29,566 bases of DNA from a virus: positions 1-29,566 of IMG/VR virus record IMGVR_UViG_3300034106_001119; one strand, given 5' to 3'. This document shows, piece by piece, positions 22,662 through 29,283 of the stretch. The translations under genes were made by a program, and so were the position numbers. Position 1 is the stretch's first letter. Each line of letters begins with the position of its first letter. The notes beneath the pieces are model-generated. The model was not told where the DNA came from. It saw nothing but the letters and a program-made list of their open reading frames with translations, and searched no databases.

Positions 22662-23581
22662 TGATCTCCCTTCATAACAAAGAACGCTCCATCACTAATC
22701 TTGTAACCAACATTACCAACCATGTTGTGGGGCTCTACCAACTTAAGCATACCCACCCCTCGCTTGATCCAATCAGGTAGGGTCTCAGTACTGAGCATTT
22801 CTATTGTGGGGTCGGCGTTGGCGGTAGCAAAACTTTGTACGGCATAGTCGTTGCCATGAATTATTACCACCACACCTTTTTTGTGTTCTACGCATTTGTC
22901 TATCTCCTGTGCGATCTTGTAATCTTCGTATGTATTTGGCAGCCGATCTAACACTGTTAGGTCTACTCCACTATCCATAGCGATCTGTTTAATCTCTTCC
23001 CACTTATCTACCATAAGATGTTTCCGTAACCCATTAACTAGACTGCGATATTCATCATTGAAGCGAGTAGCCTTTTGCGTAGTTATGGAACCAACTCGAT
23101 CCTCACATTGCTCAAAGGCTTCCTTCATGCGTTCGCTAATAGTCTTAGCACCAAAAGACTTAGCCAAGATTTTTAGGGCTTTGTTAATGTCCTTAGTCTT
23201 ATCAGAGTCCCCACGCTCACGTTTGTGGGCAATTCGCTGATTGTTTAAAATGTATACGGTATACCGCATATCGGTTTTAGTAAGGCGGGTTTCATAACTA
23301 ATAGAACCCAATCTCTCACTACCGTCGTATACCCATAGGCGATAGCATTTTAAGTCCGTTGGTACGCGAGTTATCGGATTACGGGTAAGACCCATGCCAC
23401 CTAAGTCGCCACCCGACATGAACCGCCACATCGGAAACTTCATCGCCGCTTGGATGACAAAGTTTTTGAAAGGCTCATCTAAATAAAACTTAGTTTCAGC
23501 GCGGTTTTTGCCACGCTCCCACGCTACCTGAATGTTCGGTAGGTCTAGCGTTATATACTCATACTTTACTTGGTCTAACAT
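22658..23581 (-). CDS. Hypothetical phage protein, 307 aa
   Basis: The ATG at 23581 lies inside a copy of the 13-bp palindrome (AACAATGTTAG), with GGAGGGAG upstream, giving the start MLDQVKYEYITLDLP. The protein has mixed alpha/beta composition, with FYLDEPFKNFVIQAAMKFPMWRF, MRYTVYILNNQRIAHKRERG and a helical basic middle (KTKDINKALKILAKSFGAKTISERMKEAFE). No catalytic motif is recognised. It follows the AAA+, VWA and DUF3150-like genes and may belong to that module. A second palindrome copy (CTAACACTGTTAG) lies within its codons for TVLD. Confidence 0.7.
   Translation of the reverse strand: MLDQVKYEYITLDLPNIQVAWERGKNRAETKFYLDEPFKNFVIQAAMKFPMWRFMSGGDLGGMGLTRNPITRVPTDLKCYRLWVYDGSERLGSISYETRLTKTDMRYTVYILNNQRIAHKRERGDSDKTKDINKALKILAKSFGAKTISERMKEAFEQCEDRVGSITTQKATRFNDEYRSLVNGLRKHLMVDKWEEIKQIAMDSGVDLTVLDRLPNTYEDYKIAQEIDKCVEHKKGVVVIIHGNDYAVQSFATANADPTIEMLSTETLPDWIKRGVGMLKLVEPHNMVGNVGYKISDGAFFVMKGDQ
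22948..22960. repeat. CTAACANTGTTAG palindrome, copy 2
   Basis: CTAACACTGTTAG has exact arms with a different central base. It is inside the 307-residue gene and encodes the TVLD part. Confidence 0.88.
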
Positions 23582-23587
23582 TGTTAG
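23575..23587. repeat. CTAACANTGTTAG palindrome, copy 3
   Basis: Exact CTAACATTGTTAG. The start codon of the 307-residue gene (23581-23579) is within it, and its left arm on the coding strand is the spacer between GGAGGGAG and ATG. Confidence 0.92.
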
Positions 23588-23599
23588 GCTCCCTCCAGA

Positions 23600-24460
23600 T
23601 TACCACTCAAACTTCGATAAGATCGCATCTACCTTAGACTTCATAGACGCACGCACCTCGGGTGATTCCTTGATTGAATCAATATCCGCACCCAACATAG
23701 TCTGCTCCAACTGCCGACGGGCTTCCTCCAACTTGGGGTCGTTCGTCACATTCAAGTGAGTTAGCAATCCGCACAGGCTCGTCGCATTTGTAATAAGGGT
23801 ATCGTGATAGCGGGTTTTCTTTTGCTCGTCATCATCCGCCTTGTCTGTTAATTTCTCACTCATCCCATTCAATACTTTGTGTAGCCGATCCCAAGGCTCA
23901 CGCATGGCATCGGCTAGGCGGTCATTAAAATTCGCTTCGTACTGATCTCGTAGGTCTTGCAAGTCTTGTTGCCCAACCTGAATACGAAAGTCACCTGATT
24001 CCGGTACGGGGGAGAACACCAACCGAAACCCGAACTTGCTTCGTACTTCTTCAGCATCGGGATAGTCATTGGCGTTGAACAATGCGCCCAAATAATTCTG
24101 CGCGGTCTGAACTAGCGCAGGGTACTGAGCCACAAAGTTATCCACCATCTGATTAAATGTATCGCGTCGCACATTTGCTTCTGCTTTGTAATCCATAAAC
24201 AGGCTAGTCGGCATCAGTCGCGCACCCTTGTCTGCCCACGGTAGCGTGCGAGTGTTGTGCCACAGTCTGCACCCCGCCGCATAGTCGGCTATGTCCTTAC
24301 GCATACTTGTACCCGCCATAAGATTCTTACGAACTTGCGCGGCATCCTTAACTGCGGATGCACCCACAGTTACCTTCTCGGTCTCACCTTTGTCCAACTT
24401 GTTGGCAGTCCATACGCTTATGTTCATCTCACATAAGACTGCGCTTGCTGTAATGCTCAT
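23600..24460 (-). CDS. DUF3150-like protein, 286 aa
   Basis: The protein begins MSITASAVLCEMNISVWTANKLDKGETEKV and continues with a long helical body (WADKGARLMPTSLFMDYKAEANVRRDTFNQMVDNFVAQYP), then FRLVFSPVPESGDFRIQVG and a charged C-terminal helical region. From memory this matches the DUF3150 family, which is typically encoded beside a MoxR-type AAA+ ATPase and a VWA-domain protein, as here. Its biochemical role is unknown, and it may be a substrate or adaptor of the AAA+/VWA pair. The start at 24460 has AAGGAG with good spacing. Confidence 0.72.
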   Translation of the reverse strand: MSITASAVLCEMNISVWTANKLDKGETEKVTVGASAVKDAAQVRKNLMAGTSMRKDIADYAAGCRLWHNTRTLPWADKGARLMPTSLFMDYKAEANVRRDTFNQMVDNFVAQYPALVQTAQNYLGALFNANDYPDAEEVRSKFGFRLVFSPVPESGDFRIQVGQQDLQDLRDQYEANFNDRLADAMREPWDRLHKVLNGMSEKLTDKADDDEQKKTRYHDTLITNATSLCGLLTHLNVTNDPKLEEARRQLEQTMLGADIDSIKESPEVRASMKSKVDAILSKFEW

Positions 24461-24484
24461 GGTCTTACTCCTTCTTGGTTATGG

Positions 24485-24715
24485 TTATTCTTTATTTGGC
24501 TTACCTGCTAACTTCGCCATGCGATACAAAACATCGGGGACTAACTTCAACTCCCGAACGCTATCGTTCTCTTGGTTGTAGATATAGTGAGCGGATGTCT
24601 TACCATCCCACTTACTCTCGTATATCTCGGCTTGATCAAGCATGCCTAAGAATGCTAGGGCTTTTTCAGCATCCATAATGTAACTCTTATAGCCCACTTG
24701 CACGATTGCTTTCAT
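24485..24715 (-). CDS. Small protein, 76 aa
   Basis: I chose the ATG at 24715 behind AGGGGAAA. Longer starts would run into the VWA gene. The product begins MKAIVQVGYKSYIMDAEKALAFLGMLDQAEIYESKW and continues with an antiparallel-looking strand-helix pattern (SAHYIYNQENDSVRELKLVPDVLYRMAKLAGK). It may be a small alpha/beta fold. No family is recognised. It lies between the VWA gene and the DUF3150-like gene and may be part of the same module. Confidence 0.66.
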   Translation of the reverse strand: MKAIVQVGYKSYIMDAEKALAFLGMLDQAEIYESKWDGKTSAHYIYNQENDSVRELKLVPDVLYRMAKLAGKPNKE

Positions 24716-24728
24716 GCGCTTTCCCCTC

Positions 24729-25922
24729 TTAGTGTTTAATATGAACCGTCTTGCCCACAGGGGCAAAGACATCCGATGCTCCATTGCTAATCGCCCAAAG
24801 TACAGGCGCATCCCATTCATCACCCCAATCTCCTATCTCACCATCGGTAAGCATGACAATAACTTCCGGCTTGATGTTCTTCTCTTTCAAGTAAGTCATC
24901 ATCGCAGTCGGATCAGTACCGCCACCACCTCTAGGCTTGGTTGAATTAACAATGTTAGGTACTTCTACCTCGGAATACTCTTCGTGTGCGGCTACTTTGC
25001 TATCCCAATAGATAAGATCTACGGCTCGCGGGTTCACATCCTTGGCGATTGATTGCACCTCGGACAAGAACTCGTTTAACTCCACACCACCAATGGATCC
25101 ACTTGTATCAATACCTATTGCGATATGCCCAACACGCTCACCTATCAGAGTCGGGAGATAGATATTCTCTCCGATGAACCGACGGTTGACCCTGCGCCAT
25201 GAGGACATGTCCTTATTGTTGCAGACAGACTTCACGAACTCACGCAAAACTTCGCGCCAATCCACAGTCGGCTCAAGCAATTCACCCAACTCACGATCCA
25301 TGTTCCCTGCACCTTTGCCATGAACCTTTTGGTGTGCAATCTGACCCTGACGAATCGCTTGGTCTACCTCGCGCTCCAATACTTTCTTATCCTCATCGGA
25401 TAATTCTTTCGCGCCATCCCAATCGTGTATGTCAAAGCCACCCCCACCACCCCCGCCACCTTCCTCTTGCTCCTTGCGTAGGATGTCAAAGACTTGCTTG
25501 GTATTCATACCCTTGAACCGTTGATCAAGTAAGCCGTAGGGTTTGCCATCTTTTTTTGGCATTGCCACTACTTGCTCAGTCGGATCCATATCAACGATCA
25601 TTAGGTTGATCACATAATCGCAAGCCGCATTGGTTAGGTTGCGGTCAATCTCATCCAACTTCTTCCAAATGAACAAGTGACGGAACGCCTTGTGAAGGTT
25701 CTCGTGCAACACCACGAACCCCAACTCCTTGTCATCCAACTCACGAACGAACTCCCTTCCGTATGTCTCGTCACGCCCATCGGTACATGCGCTTGGAAAG
25801 TCATCGCTAATTGAAGTCTTGCCCACCATCATGATGCCTGACCACAGAGCGAACTTCGGATTACGCATGAGCGCAATCTTCACCTTCTTCAGTCGCCGTT
25901 CTTCTTTGTCTTTATCTAACAT
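24729..25922 (-). CDS. VWA-domain protein with metallopeptidase-like region, 397 aa
   Basis: This has the DUF2201-type layout: an N-terminal metallopeptidase-like region with HENLH (residues 73-77, in GFVVLHENLHKAFRH), a charged linker with a run of eight Gly, then a C-terminal von Willebrand A domain with the MIDAS motif DTSGS (D272) and VIVMLTDGEIGDW for the later metal ligand. It is normally the partner of a MoxR-type AAA+ ATPase, encoded just upstream. The ATG at 25922 (MLDKDKEERRLKK) lies inside a 13-bp palindrome copy, preceded by AGAGG, and the gene overlaps the 62-residue gene by 11 bases. The activity on substrate is unknown. Another palindrome copy is within its codons. Confidence 0.85.
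   Translation of the reverse strand: MLDKDKEERRLKKVKIALMRNPKFALWSGIMMVGKTSISDDFPSACTDGRDETYGREFVRELDDKELGFVVLHENLHKAFRHLFIWKKLDEIDRNLTNAACDYVINLMIVDMDPTEQVVAMPKKDGKPYGLLDQRFKGMNTKQVFDILRKEQEEGGGGGGGGFDIHDWDGAKELSDEDKKVLEREVDQAIRQGQIAHQKVHGKGAGNMDRELGELLEPTVDWREVLREFVKSVCNNKDMSSWRRVNRRFIGENIYLPTLIGERVGHIAIGIDTSGSIGGVELNEFLSEVQSIAKDVNPRAVDLIYWDSKVAAHEEYSEVEVPNIVNSTKPRGGGGTDPTAMMTYLKEKNIKPEVIVMLTDGEIGDWGDEWDAPVLWAISNGASDVFAPVGKTVHIKH
24946..24958. repeat. Palindrome core, copy 4
   Basis: TTAACAATGTTAG keeps the full TAACANTGTTA core. It is inside the VWA gene, over codons for PNIVN. Confidence 0.85.
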
Positions 25923-26100
25923 TGTTAGCCTCTTTGAGTAACTTGTTTTTGCGTTTTGTTTCAAGACCTTTTTGTGCAGCCGCTTTGTATATTTTTGTTC
26001 GTTCTTCTAGCCTCATTTGTAAATACATGCGGTCTTTCAACCCACGCTCCACAAAATAAAGAATCTCTTTAATGTTTTCCTCGGTCAGTCTCAGTTTCAT
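25912..26100 (-). CDS. Small helical protein, 62 aa
   Basis: I chose the ATG at 26100, which overlaps the ATPase stop (ATGA) and has GAGGAC before it. The product, MKLRLTEENIKEILYFVERG followed by RMYLQMRLEERTKIYKAAAQKGLETKRKNKLLKEA, is almost wholly helical and basic, a possible coiled coil or helical hairpin. It lies between the AAA+ ATPase and its VWA partner, so it may be a small adaptor of that pair. The last codons (NNVR-stop) run through a palindrome copy that also contains the VWA start codon. Confidence 0.68.
   Translation of the reverse strand: MKLRLTEENIKEILYFVERGLKDRMYLQMRLEERTKIYKAAAQKGLETKRKNKLLKEANNVR
25916..25928. repeat. CTAACANTGTTAG palindrome, copy 5
   Basis: Exact CTAACATTGTTAG. 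It contains the VWA start codon (25922-25920) and the codons for NNV at the end of the 62-residue gene, whose TAA follows directly. Confidence 0.92.
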
Positions 26101-27164
26101 AACAAGTCCTCGTTCTTTGCCACCCAATCAGCAAACGCAGTAGAACTGAACGCGATGCTCTGCTTGGTCGGAGATTTCGCCACATTGATAGCGAAGCATG
26201 CTTGCCACTCAGGCTCGAACCTCTCCAAGTACTGCATAAACGGAGTGATCGTTGACTTATCAATCTTAGTGATGGCGCCAAAGATAAGAACCGCACATGC
26301 ACCTGCACTACTAGGTACATCACAAGTCTTGGAGTTCTTGATCATGTTCTCCCATGTCGGCAACTGATCTTGATACTCAATGAATGCTTGCATGTCCCGG
26401 CTAGCCGCCTCGCCAATCGCACCTGACATTGCCGCGATTAGAGTATCCGCATCAATCTTGTCCCGTACCTTAACAATGTTAGATGCTCTCTCCAAAGATC
26501 TTGGGGATACAAACGCCATCTGCATCTTCTTCGGGTTGTAGATATAGGGGTTGTCACCCTGTGCCTCATCGGTATAAGAAGCAAGCGCATGGGGGAACTG
26601 ACGAACCCACGCCATGACAACGGGTTCGATGTCGTTATTCACCGCCCACTCTAGCCACTCGTCTGCATCGGGTTTGCGTACAGTCAAGGGGATAATGCGG
26701 TTACGGCTATGCGCTTTCAAATTGTCACCAACTGCATCCGAACTTAGGTTGCCTGTGAGGAACACAATAGAATCAGGATGGATTGGTACATCACCTAGTC
26801 TTGGGTTGGACACCTCAAGCATGGGGTGAAGCATGTTCTTTACGGGGTCAAAACCCTTTGAGTACTCGTCTAACATTGTTATGACGGGTTTGCCCAAGTG
26901 AATCTTGAAGCGACTATTAGGGTAATACCTAGTTACCTTGGCCTCGTGGTCAATCACGGGCATGGCGATGTCACCCAAGTCCATGTTGGGTACATCAATG
27001 TAGGCTACCTCGTGGTCGGGTAGGCTTGCGGATAGCGACTTAAGCAGAGAACTTTTGCCTATGCCCGGCTCACCCTGTAAAAAGTAACGGTTCATCGGGG
27101 TTGCTAGGATGACGCTAGCGGCTTGCTTGAGGGATACCTCTTTACCGAATGACAATACACTCAT
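26097..27164 (-). CDS. MoxR-like AAA+ ATPase, 355 aa
   Basis: AAA+ motifs are clear: Walker A GEPGIGKS (residues 31-38), Walker B VITMLDEYSKG (D99, E100), and a sensor-1-like VFLTGN near 150 followed by NRIIPLTVRKP. The length and order fit MoxR/RavA-type ATPases, which act with VWA-domain partners as chaperone-like remodelling machines. That partner is encoded two genes downstream. The start (MSVLSFGKEV) has AAGGAAG upstream and overlaps the stop of a possible 17-codon leader. Two copies of the 13-bp palindrome are inside the gene, one directly across the Walker B codons TMLD. The role in infection is unknown. Confidence 0.87.
   Translation of the reverse strand: MSVLSFGKEVSLKQAASVILATPMNRYFLQGEPGIGKSSLLKSLSASLPDHEVAYIDVPNMDLGDIAMPVIDHEAKVTRYYPNSRFKIHLGKPVITMLDEYSKGFDPVKNMLHPMLEVSNPRLGDVPIHPDSIVFLTGNLSSDAVGDNLKAHSRNRIIPLTVRKPDADEWLEWAVNNDIEPVVMAWVRQFPHALASYTDEAQGDNPYIYNPKKMQMAFVSPRSLERASNIVKVRDKIDADTLIAAMSGAIGEAASRDMQAFIEYQDQLPTWENMIKNSKTCDVPSSAGACAVLIFGAITKIDKSTITPFMQYLERFEPEWQACFAINVAKSPTKQSIAFSSTAFADWVAKNEDLL
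26470..26482. repeat. Palindrome core, copy 6
   Basis: TTAACAATGTTAG contains the exact 11-base core. It is inside the AAA+ gene over codons for SNIVK. Confidence 0.85.
26870..26882. repeat. Palindrome core, copy 7, over Walker B
   Basis: CTAACATTGTTAT contains the exact 11-base core. It is inside the AAA+ gene over codons for ITML of the Walker B motif (residues 95-98). Confidence 0.85.
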
Positions 27165-27216
27165 GGCGCTGTACTTCCTTTCTTGGTTGGAACTACTCTG
27201 TTATCCCCTAACATTG
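27163..27216 (-). CDS. Possible 17-residue leader ORF before the AAA+ gene
   Basis: The ATG (27214-27212) lies inside the 15-bp palindrome CCTAACATTGTTAGG. The 17-codon frame MLGDNRVVPTKKGSTAP ends in a TGA that overlaps the AAA+ ATG. A second in-frame ATG lies five codons upstream. It may couple translation of the ATPase. Expression is unproven. Nominal boundaries include the overlap with the ATPase start. Confidence 0.3.
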
Positions 27217-27220
27217 TTAG
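27208..27220. repeat. CTAACANTGTTAG palindrome, copy 8
   Basis: Exact CTAACATTGTTAG, extended to 15 bp by flanking C and G. It is in the untranslated region between the internal promoter and the AAA+ gene and contains the ATG of the possible leader ORF. Confidence 0.92.
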
Positions 27221-27254
27221 GTGGCTCATTGGTGGCTCATTACTTCTCCACTCT

Positions 27255-27290
27255 TATTAACATTGTACCACATACTACTACCAAATGCAA
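27255..27290 (-). promoter_or_regulatory. Internal operon 1 promoter with degenerate palindrome
   Basis: On the minus strand, -35 TTGCAT (27290-27285), a 17-base spacer and extended -10 TGG-TACAAT (TACAAT at 27267-27262) predict a start near 27,255. A degenerate copy of the operon palindrome (TAACATTGTAC, 27258-27268) overlaps the -10 and the start region. The promoter lies in the 141-base gap before the AAA+ gene, directly after the 302-residue gene. Confidence 0.75.
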
Positions 27291-27305
27291 GTACTTTGGT
27301 CACAC

Positions 27306-28214
27306 CTAGTTACTAAAGAACTTCGCATACGAATCCTTCTTTTGCTCTCCGAAATGCTCAATCTCTACGAATGCTTCACCTCGATGCATGTAGAGAGTCA
27401 CCTCATCCAACTGTCGAAGAAGCGAACTCAAGTCCACACCCTTCCACAGGCGGCGTAAGTCAATGCTATATGCCAACCACAGGAACGCACGATAGAAGTC
27501 TTGCGTCTTGTCTACTACCCCGTGGTCTTCTATCAACTGCTGGAACTCAGCCAATTTTTCCTTGGGTATTATGTAACCGTTGCCTAGGTAGAGTCGGGGA
27601 GGCATCACAAGCAAATCACCCTTGGAAAACATCGCCTTCAACTCTTCGACATCTATATTTAATCTCCCATCAACTGCACGCAGTCTGAACATGCGATCAA
27701 TGTAGTCACGGAACGACTTGTATCGCTTCCTAACATTGTTAGCCCCCTCGCGGTTGATCTTGTGCGTCTTGCACAACTGCGGGTTGGTCAACAATAGACC
27801 ACCTGACCGGCTACGACGGAATACATTCTCTCCCTGCGTGAGTAGCGGGAACGCTTTACTCTCGTCGTTCTCTTCAGTCTTAGCCACAGCCCACACTTGG
27901 TTATCGAACTGATAGAAGCGACCACGCAATATATTGCCCATGAACGCAGTCGTAGTTGGGCTTGCCCATCCACCTATCTGCACCACAATATCGTCGTTGG
28001 GTTTGAAAGTTAGCACATCAGTCTGATACAGGCGGCAAGCGATGTCCCCGTTGGGTTGCTTGAGTATCTGCATCTCTTTATGTCTACGCGGGCCAAGCGG
28101 TTTAATCTCAGTCCCACGAATCGGCTTTATACCCGCCTCCCTTTCACATGCTTCGGCGTAGGTAAAGATTGGCTCAATCTGTCCGCTTGCGTGGCTTTGG
28201 TGTCCGTATGCCAT
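27306..28214 (-). CDS. Hypothetical phage protein, 302 aa
   Basis: The start at 28214 (MAYGHQSHASGQ) has AAAGGAG with good spacing, inside the end of a possible 8-codon leader. The N-terminal region contains EPIFTYAEACEREAGIKPI, coded by DNA nearly identical to a 44-bp segment in the 114-residue gene at 15,729. The body is mixed: DDIVVQIGGWASPTTTAFMGNILRGRFYQF looks beta-rich, and the C-terminal half is helical (DFYRAFLWLAYSIDLRRLWKGVDLSSLLRQLDEV). No known domain is recognised. It precedes the AAA+/VWA module but is separated from it by an internal promoter. A palindrome copy lies within its NNVRK codons. Confidence 0.72.
   Translation of the reverse strand: MAYGHQSHASGQIEPIFTYAEACEREAGIKPIRGTEIKPLGPRRHKEMQILKQPNGDIACRLYQTDVLTFKPNDDIVVQIGGWASPTTTAFMGNILRGRFYQFDNQVWAVAKTEENDESKAFPLLTQGENVFRRSRSGGLLLTNPQLCKTHKINREGANNVRKRYKSFRDYIDRMFRLRAVDGRLNIDVEELKAMFSKGDLLVMPPRLYLGNGYIIPKEKLAEFQQLIEDHGVVDKTQDFYRAFLWLAYSIDLRRLWKGVDLSSLLRQLDEVTLYMHRGEAFVEIEHFGEQKKDSYAKFFSN
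27730..27742. repeat. CTAACANTGTTAG palindrome, copy 9
   Basis: Exact CTAACATTGTTAG inside the 302-residue gene, over codons for ANNVR. Confidence 0.9.
28131..28174. repeat. 44-bp dispersed repeat, copy B
   Basis: It matches 15729-15772 at 41 of 44 positions. Here the segment is in frame and encodes PIFTYAEACEREAG of the 302-residue protein. The three differences are one silent and two conservative changes in this frame. Confidence 0.85.
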
Positions 28215-28217
28215 TAC

Positions 28218-28244
28218 TTACTCCTTTTGTCTTATGTCTAACAT
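28218..28244 (-). CDS. Possible 8-residue leader ORF before the 302-aa gene
   Basis: An ATG within a 13-bp palindrome copy opens the frame MLDIRQKE. Its last codon GAG is part of the GGAG Shine-Dalgarno of the 302-residue gene, and its stop lies 3 bases before that ATG. No strong ribosome-binding site is visible for the mini-ORF itself, so this is tentative. Confidence 0.22.
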   Translation of the reverse strand: MLDIRQKE

Positions 28245-28250
28245 TGTTAG
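28238..28250. repeat. CTAACANTGTTAG palindrome, copy 10
   Basis: Exact CTAACATTGTTAG, in the gap between the 58-residue membrane gene and the 302-residue gene, 24 bases upstream of the latter's start. Confidence 0.92.
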
Positions 28251-28273
28251 TCATCCGTGAAGATGTTCCTGTT

Positions 28274-28450
28274 TTAGTTTGCCTTATGGGTCTTGCTTTT
28301 GGCGGTTTGTTTTTGTGCATCCTTCCCCTCCTTTCGCATGTCTAGCCACATCACCACACCGATCCCAACAAATACAAGGATCACGAACCAAGCCAACTCT
28401 TGCGCGGCTTGGGCGGCTTGCCCCGACTCGTACCACCAATTAGTTTTCAT
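28274..28450 (-). CDS. Small membrane protein, 58 aa
   Basis: I found this by reading the gap between the 60-residue and 302-residue genes. The ATG overlaps the upstream stop (ATGA). The product is MKTNWWYESGQAAQAAQELA, then a transmembrane helix WFVILVFVGIGVVMWL (about residues 21-36), then a basic cytoplasmic-type tail (DMRKEGKDAQKQTAKSKTHK). By the positive-inside rule the C-terminus is probably cytoplasmic. Function unknown. It is one of three tiny membrane proteins in the promoter-proximal part of operon 1. Confidence 0.68.
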   Translation of the reverse strand: MKTNWWYESGQAAQAAQELAWFVILVFVGIGVVMWLDMRKEGKDAQKQTAKSKTHKAN

Positions 28451-28629
28451 TTGCTTGCCTTTGCTTTCTCAAGTATGTCTTCAATTAACTTGCACCCAAG
28501 GATGAACGCATCCAACTCGGCTCGGCTTAGGCATACCACCTTCTCCGCAATCACTTTGCGCCCACGCTTGACTTGCACCTTATGCTCAAGGGGTGTTGTT
28601 TGTTCCACACTAAACTTCGGCGGCTTCAT
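28447..28629 (-). CDS. Small phage protein, 60 aa
   Basis: The start is behind GGAGATAAGGA and overlaps the stop of the 38-residue gene (ATGA). The product begins with a short basic beta-like region (TTPLEHKVQVKRGRKVIAEK) and ends in a helix (CLSRAELDAFILGCKLIEDILEKAKASK). The SRAELDAFILG stretch resembles KDELDAFRQAQ in the 61-residue protein two genes upstream, so these small proteins may be distantly related. Function unknown. Confidence 0.65.
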   Translation of the reverse strand: MKPPKFSVEQTTPLEHKVQVKRGRKVIAEKVVCLSRAELDAFILGCKLIEDILEKAKASK

Positions 28630-28742
28630 TCCTTATCTCCCCTGCCCATCACAATGCATGCCAAAAAGTACACACAGAACGCAATCAGGATCAGCCCTAG
28701 TGCGTCGTTGAACATCCGTAAGAACTCCGCTATCTCACTCAC
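28626..28742 (-). CDS. Tiny membrane protein, 38 aa, GTG start
   Basis: I found this by reading a 105-base gap. The GTG at 28742 overlaps the 3' end of the previous gene by 8 bases (AGTGAGTGA), and the TGA overlaps the ATG of the next gene. The product starts VSEIAEFLRMFNDALG and continues with a hydrophobic helix LILIAFCVYFLACIVMG (about residues 17-33), ending RGDKE. Exact coupling on both sides and a clean single transmembrane segment support a real gene. Function unknown. Confidence 0.6.
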   Translation of the reverse strand: MSEIAEFLRMFNDALGLILIAFCVYFLACIVMGRGDKE

Positions 28743-28920
28743 TTGCTTGCTCCTTTTCTAATATGTACTCCTGCGCTTGCCTGAACGCATCTAACTCATC
28801 CTTGGCATAAAAGTGGAAATAGGTCTGATCGTTCATATCAGTCAGGAACCACACCATGAACAGATTGCCGTTTGGCTCACCCATATTCATAGTCCTAACC
28901 ACCCTAACAATGTTAGGCAT
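28735..28920 (-). CDS. Small phage protein, 61 aa
   Basis: I chose the ATG at 28920 (MPNIVRVVRTMNMGEPN). Codons 2-5 run through a palindrome copy and the start overlaps the 88-residue gene by 8 bases. The product has a beta-like half (GNLFMVWFLTDMNDQTYFHFYA) and a C-terminal helix (KDELDAFRQAQEYILEKEQ). The pattern resembles small alpha/beta phage proteins of unknown function. An upstream in-frame start would lie within the 88-residue gene and has no better ribosome-binding site. Confidence 0.65.
   Translation of the reverse strand: MPNIVRVVRTMNMGEPNGNLFMVWFLTDMNDQTYFHFYAKDELDAFRQAQEYILEKEQASE
28904..28916. repeat. CTAACANTGTTAG palindrome, copy 11
   Basis: Exact CTAACAATGTTAG, extended to 15 bp by flanking C and G. 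It contains the TAA of the 88-residue gene and codons 2-5 of the 61-residue gene that follows. Confidence 0.92.
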
Positions 28921-29179
28921 CAGACACCCTCTCTTTTTGTAGTACACATCTGATCTGATGGGCTTGGACATTCAGCGTGTACTTGCGCTCATCCATAGTG
29001 ACTATGGTTATCAACTCGGCTATGCGCTCAACGAAGCATGGCTTGTTATTGAAGCGCACCACATCACCCACGCGGACTTCGCCATCGGCATCGAATAATT
29101 TGTAGGTTAAGCCCAACGCCGTCCTCAGACTTTTCGGTTGTGGATACTGTGGTACGGGCTGTAACGGGTTAATTTTCAT
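28913..29179 (-). CDS. Small phage protein, 88 aa
   Basis: The ATG overlaps the stop of the 35-residue gene (ATGA), with GGAGGAC upstream. The N-terminus is Pro/Gln-rich (LQPVPQYPQPK). The rest looks like a small beta-barrel: YKLFDADGEVRVGDVVRFNNKPCFVERIAELITIVTMDERKYTLNV. The GDVVRFNNKPCFVERI stretch is SH3-like in character. No specific family is assigned. The stop TAA lies in a 13-bp palindrome. Confidence 0.66.
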   Translation of the reverse strand: MKINPLQPVPQYPQPKSLRTALGLTYKLFDADGEVRVGDVVRFNNKPCFVERIAELITIVTMDERKYTLNVQAHQIRCVLQKERVSDA

Positions 29180-29283
29180 AAAAGTCCTCCTCTCACTAAT
29201 ACGCTAGCCAACACATGAGCAACCATATACGCCACCAAAGAAAACGCAATAGCGAACCCGACTTGCTTGCTTATATCTCTCAT
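29176..29283 (-). CDS. Tiny membrane protein, 35 aa
   Basis: I chose the ATG at 29283, which overlaps the previous stop (ATGA) and has GGAGG 9 bases before it. Earlier starts in this frame overlap the Cys-pair gene heavily. The product is MRDISKQVGFAIAFSLVAYMVAH and LASVLVRGGLL, a single transmembrane helix covering about residues 9-30. It is one of three very small membrane proteins in operon 1, perhaps acting on the host envelope early in infection. Function unknown. Confidence 0.58.
   Translation of the reverse strand: MRDISKQVGFAIAFSLVAYMVAHVLASVLVRGGLL

Noticed and set aside
25436-25462. Poly-Gly run in the VWA protein as a frameshift or repeat-expansion site
   Set aside because: The frame is intact on both sides, and Gly-rich linkers before VWA domains are plausible. 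Nothing suggests slippage.
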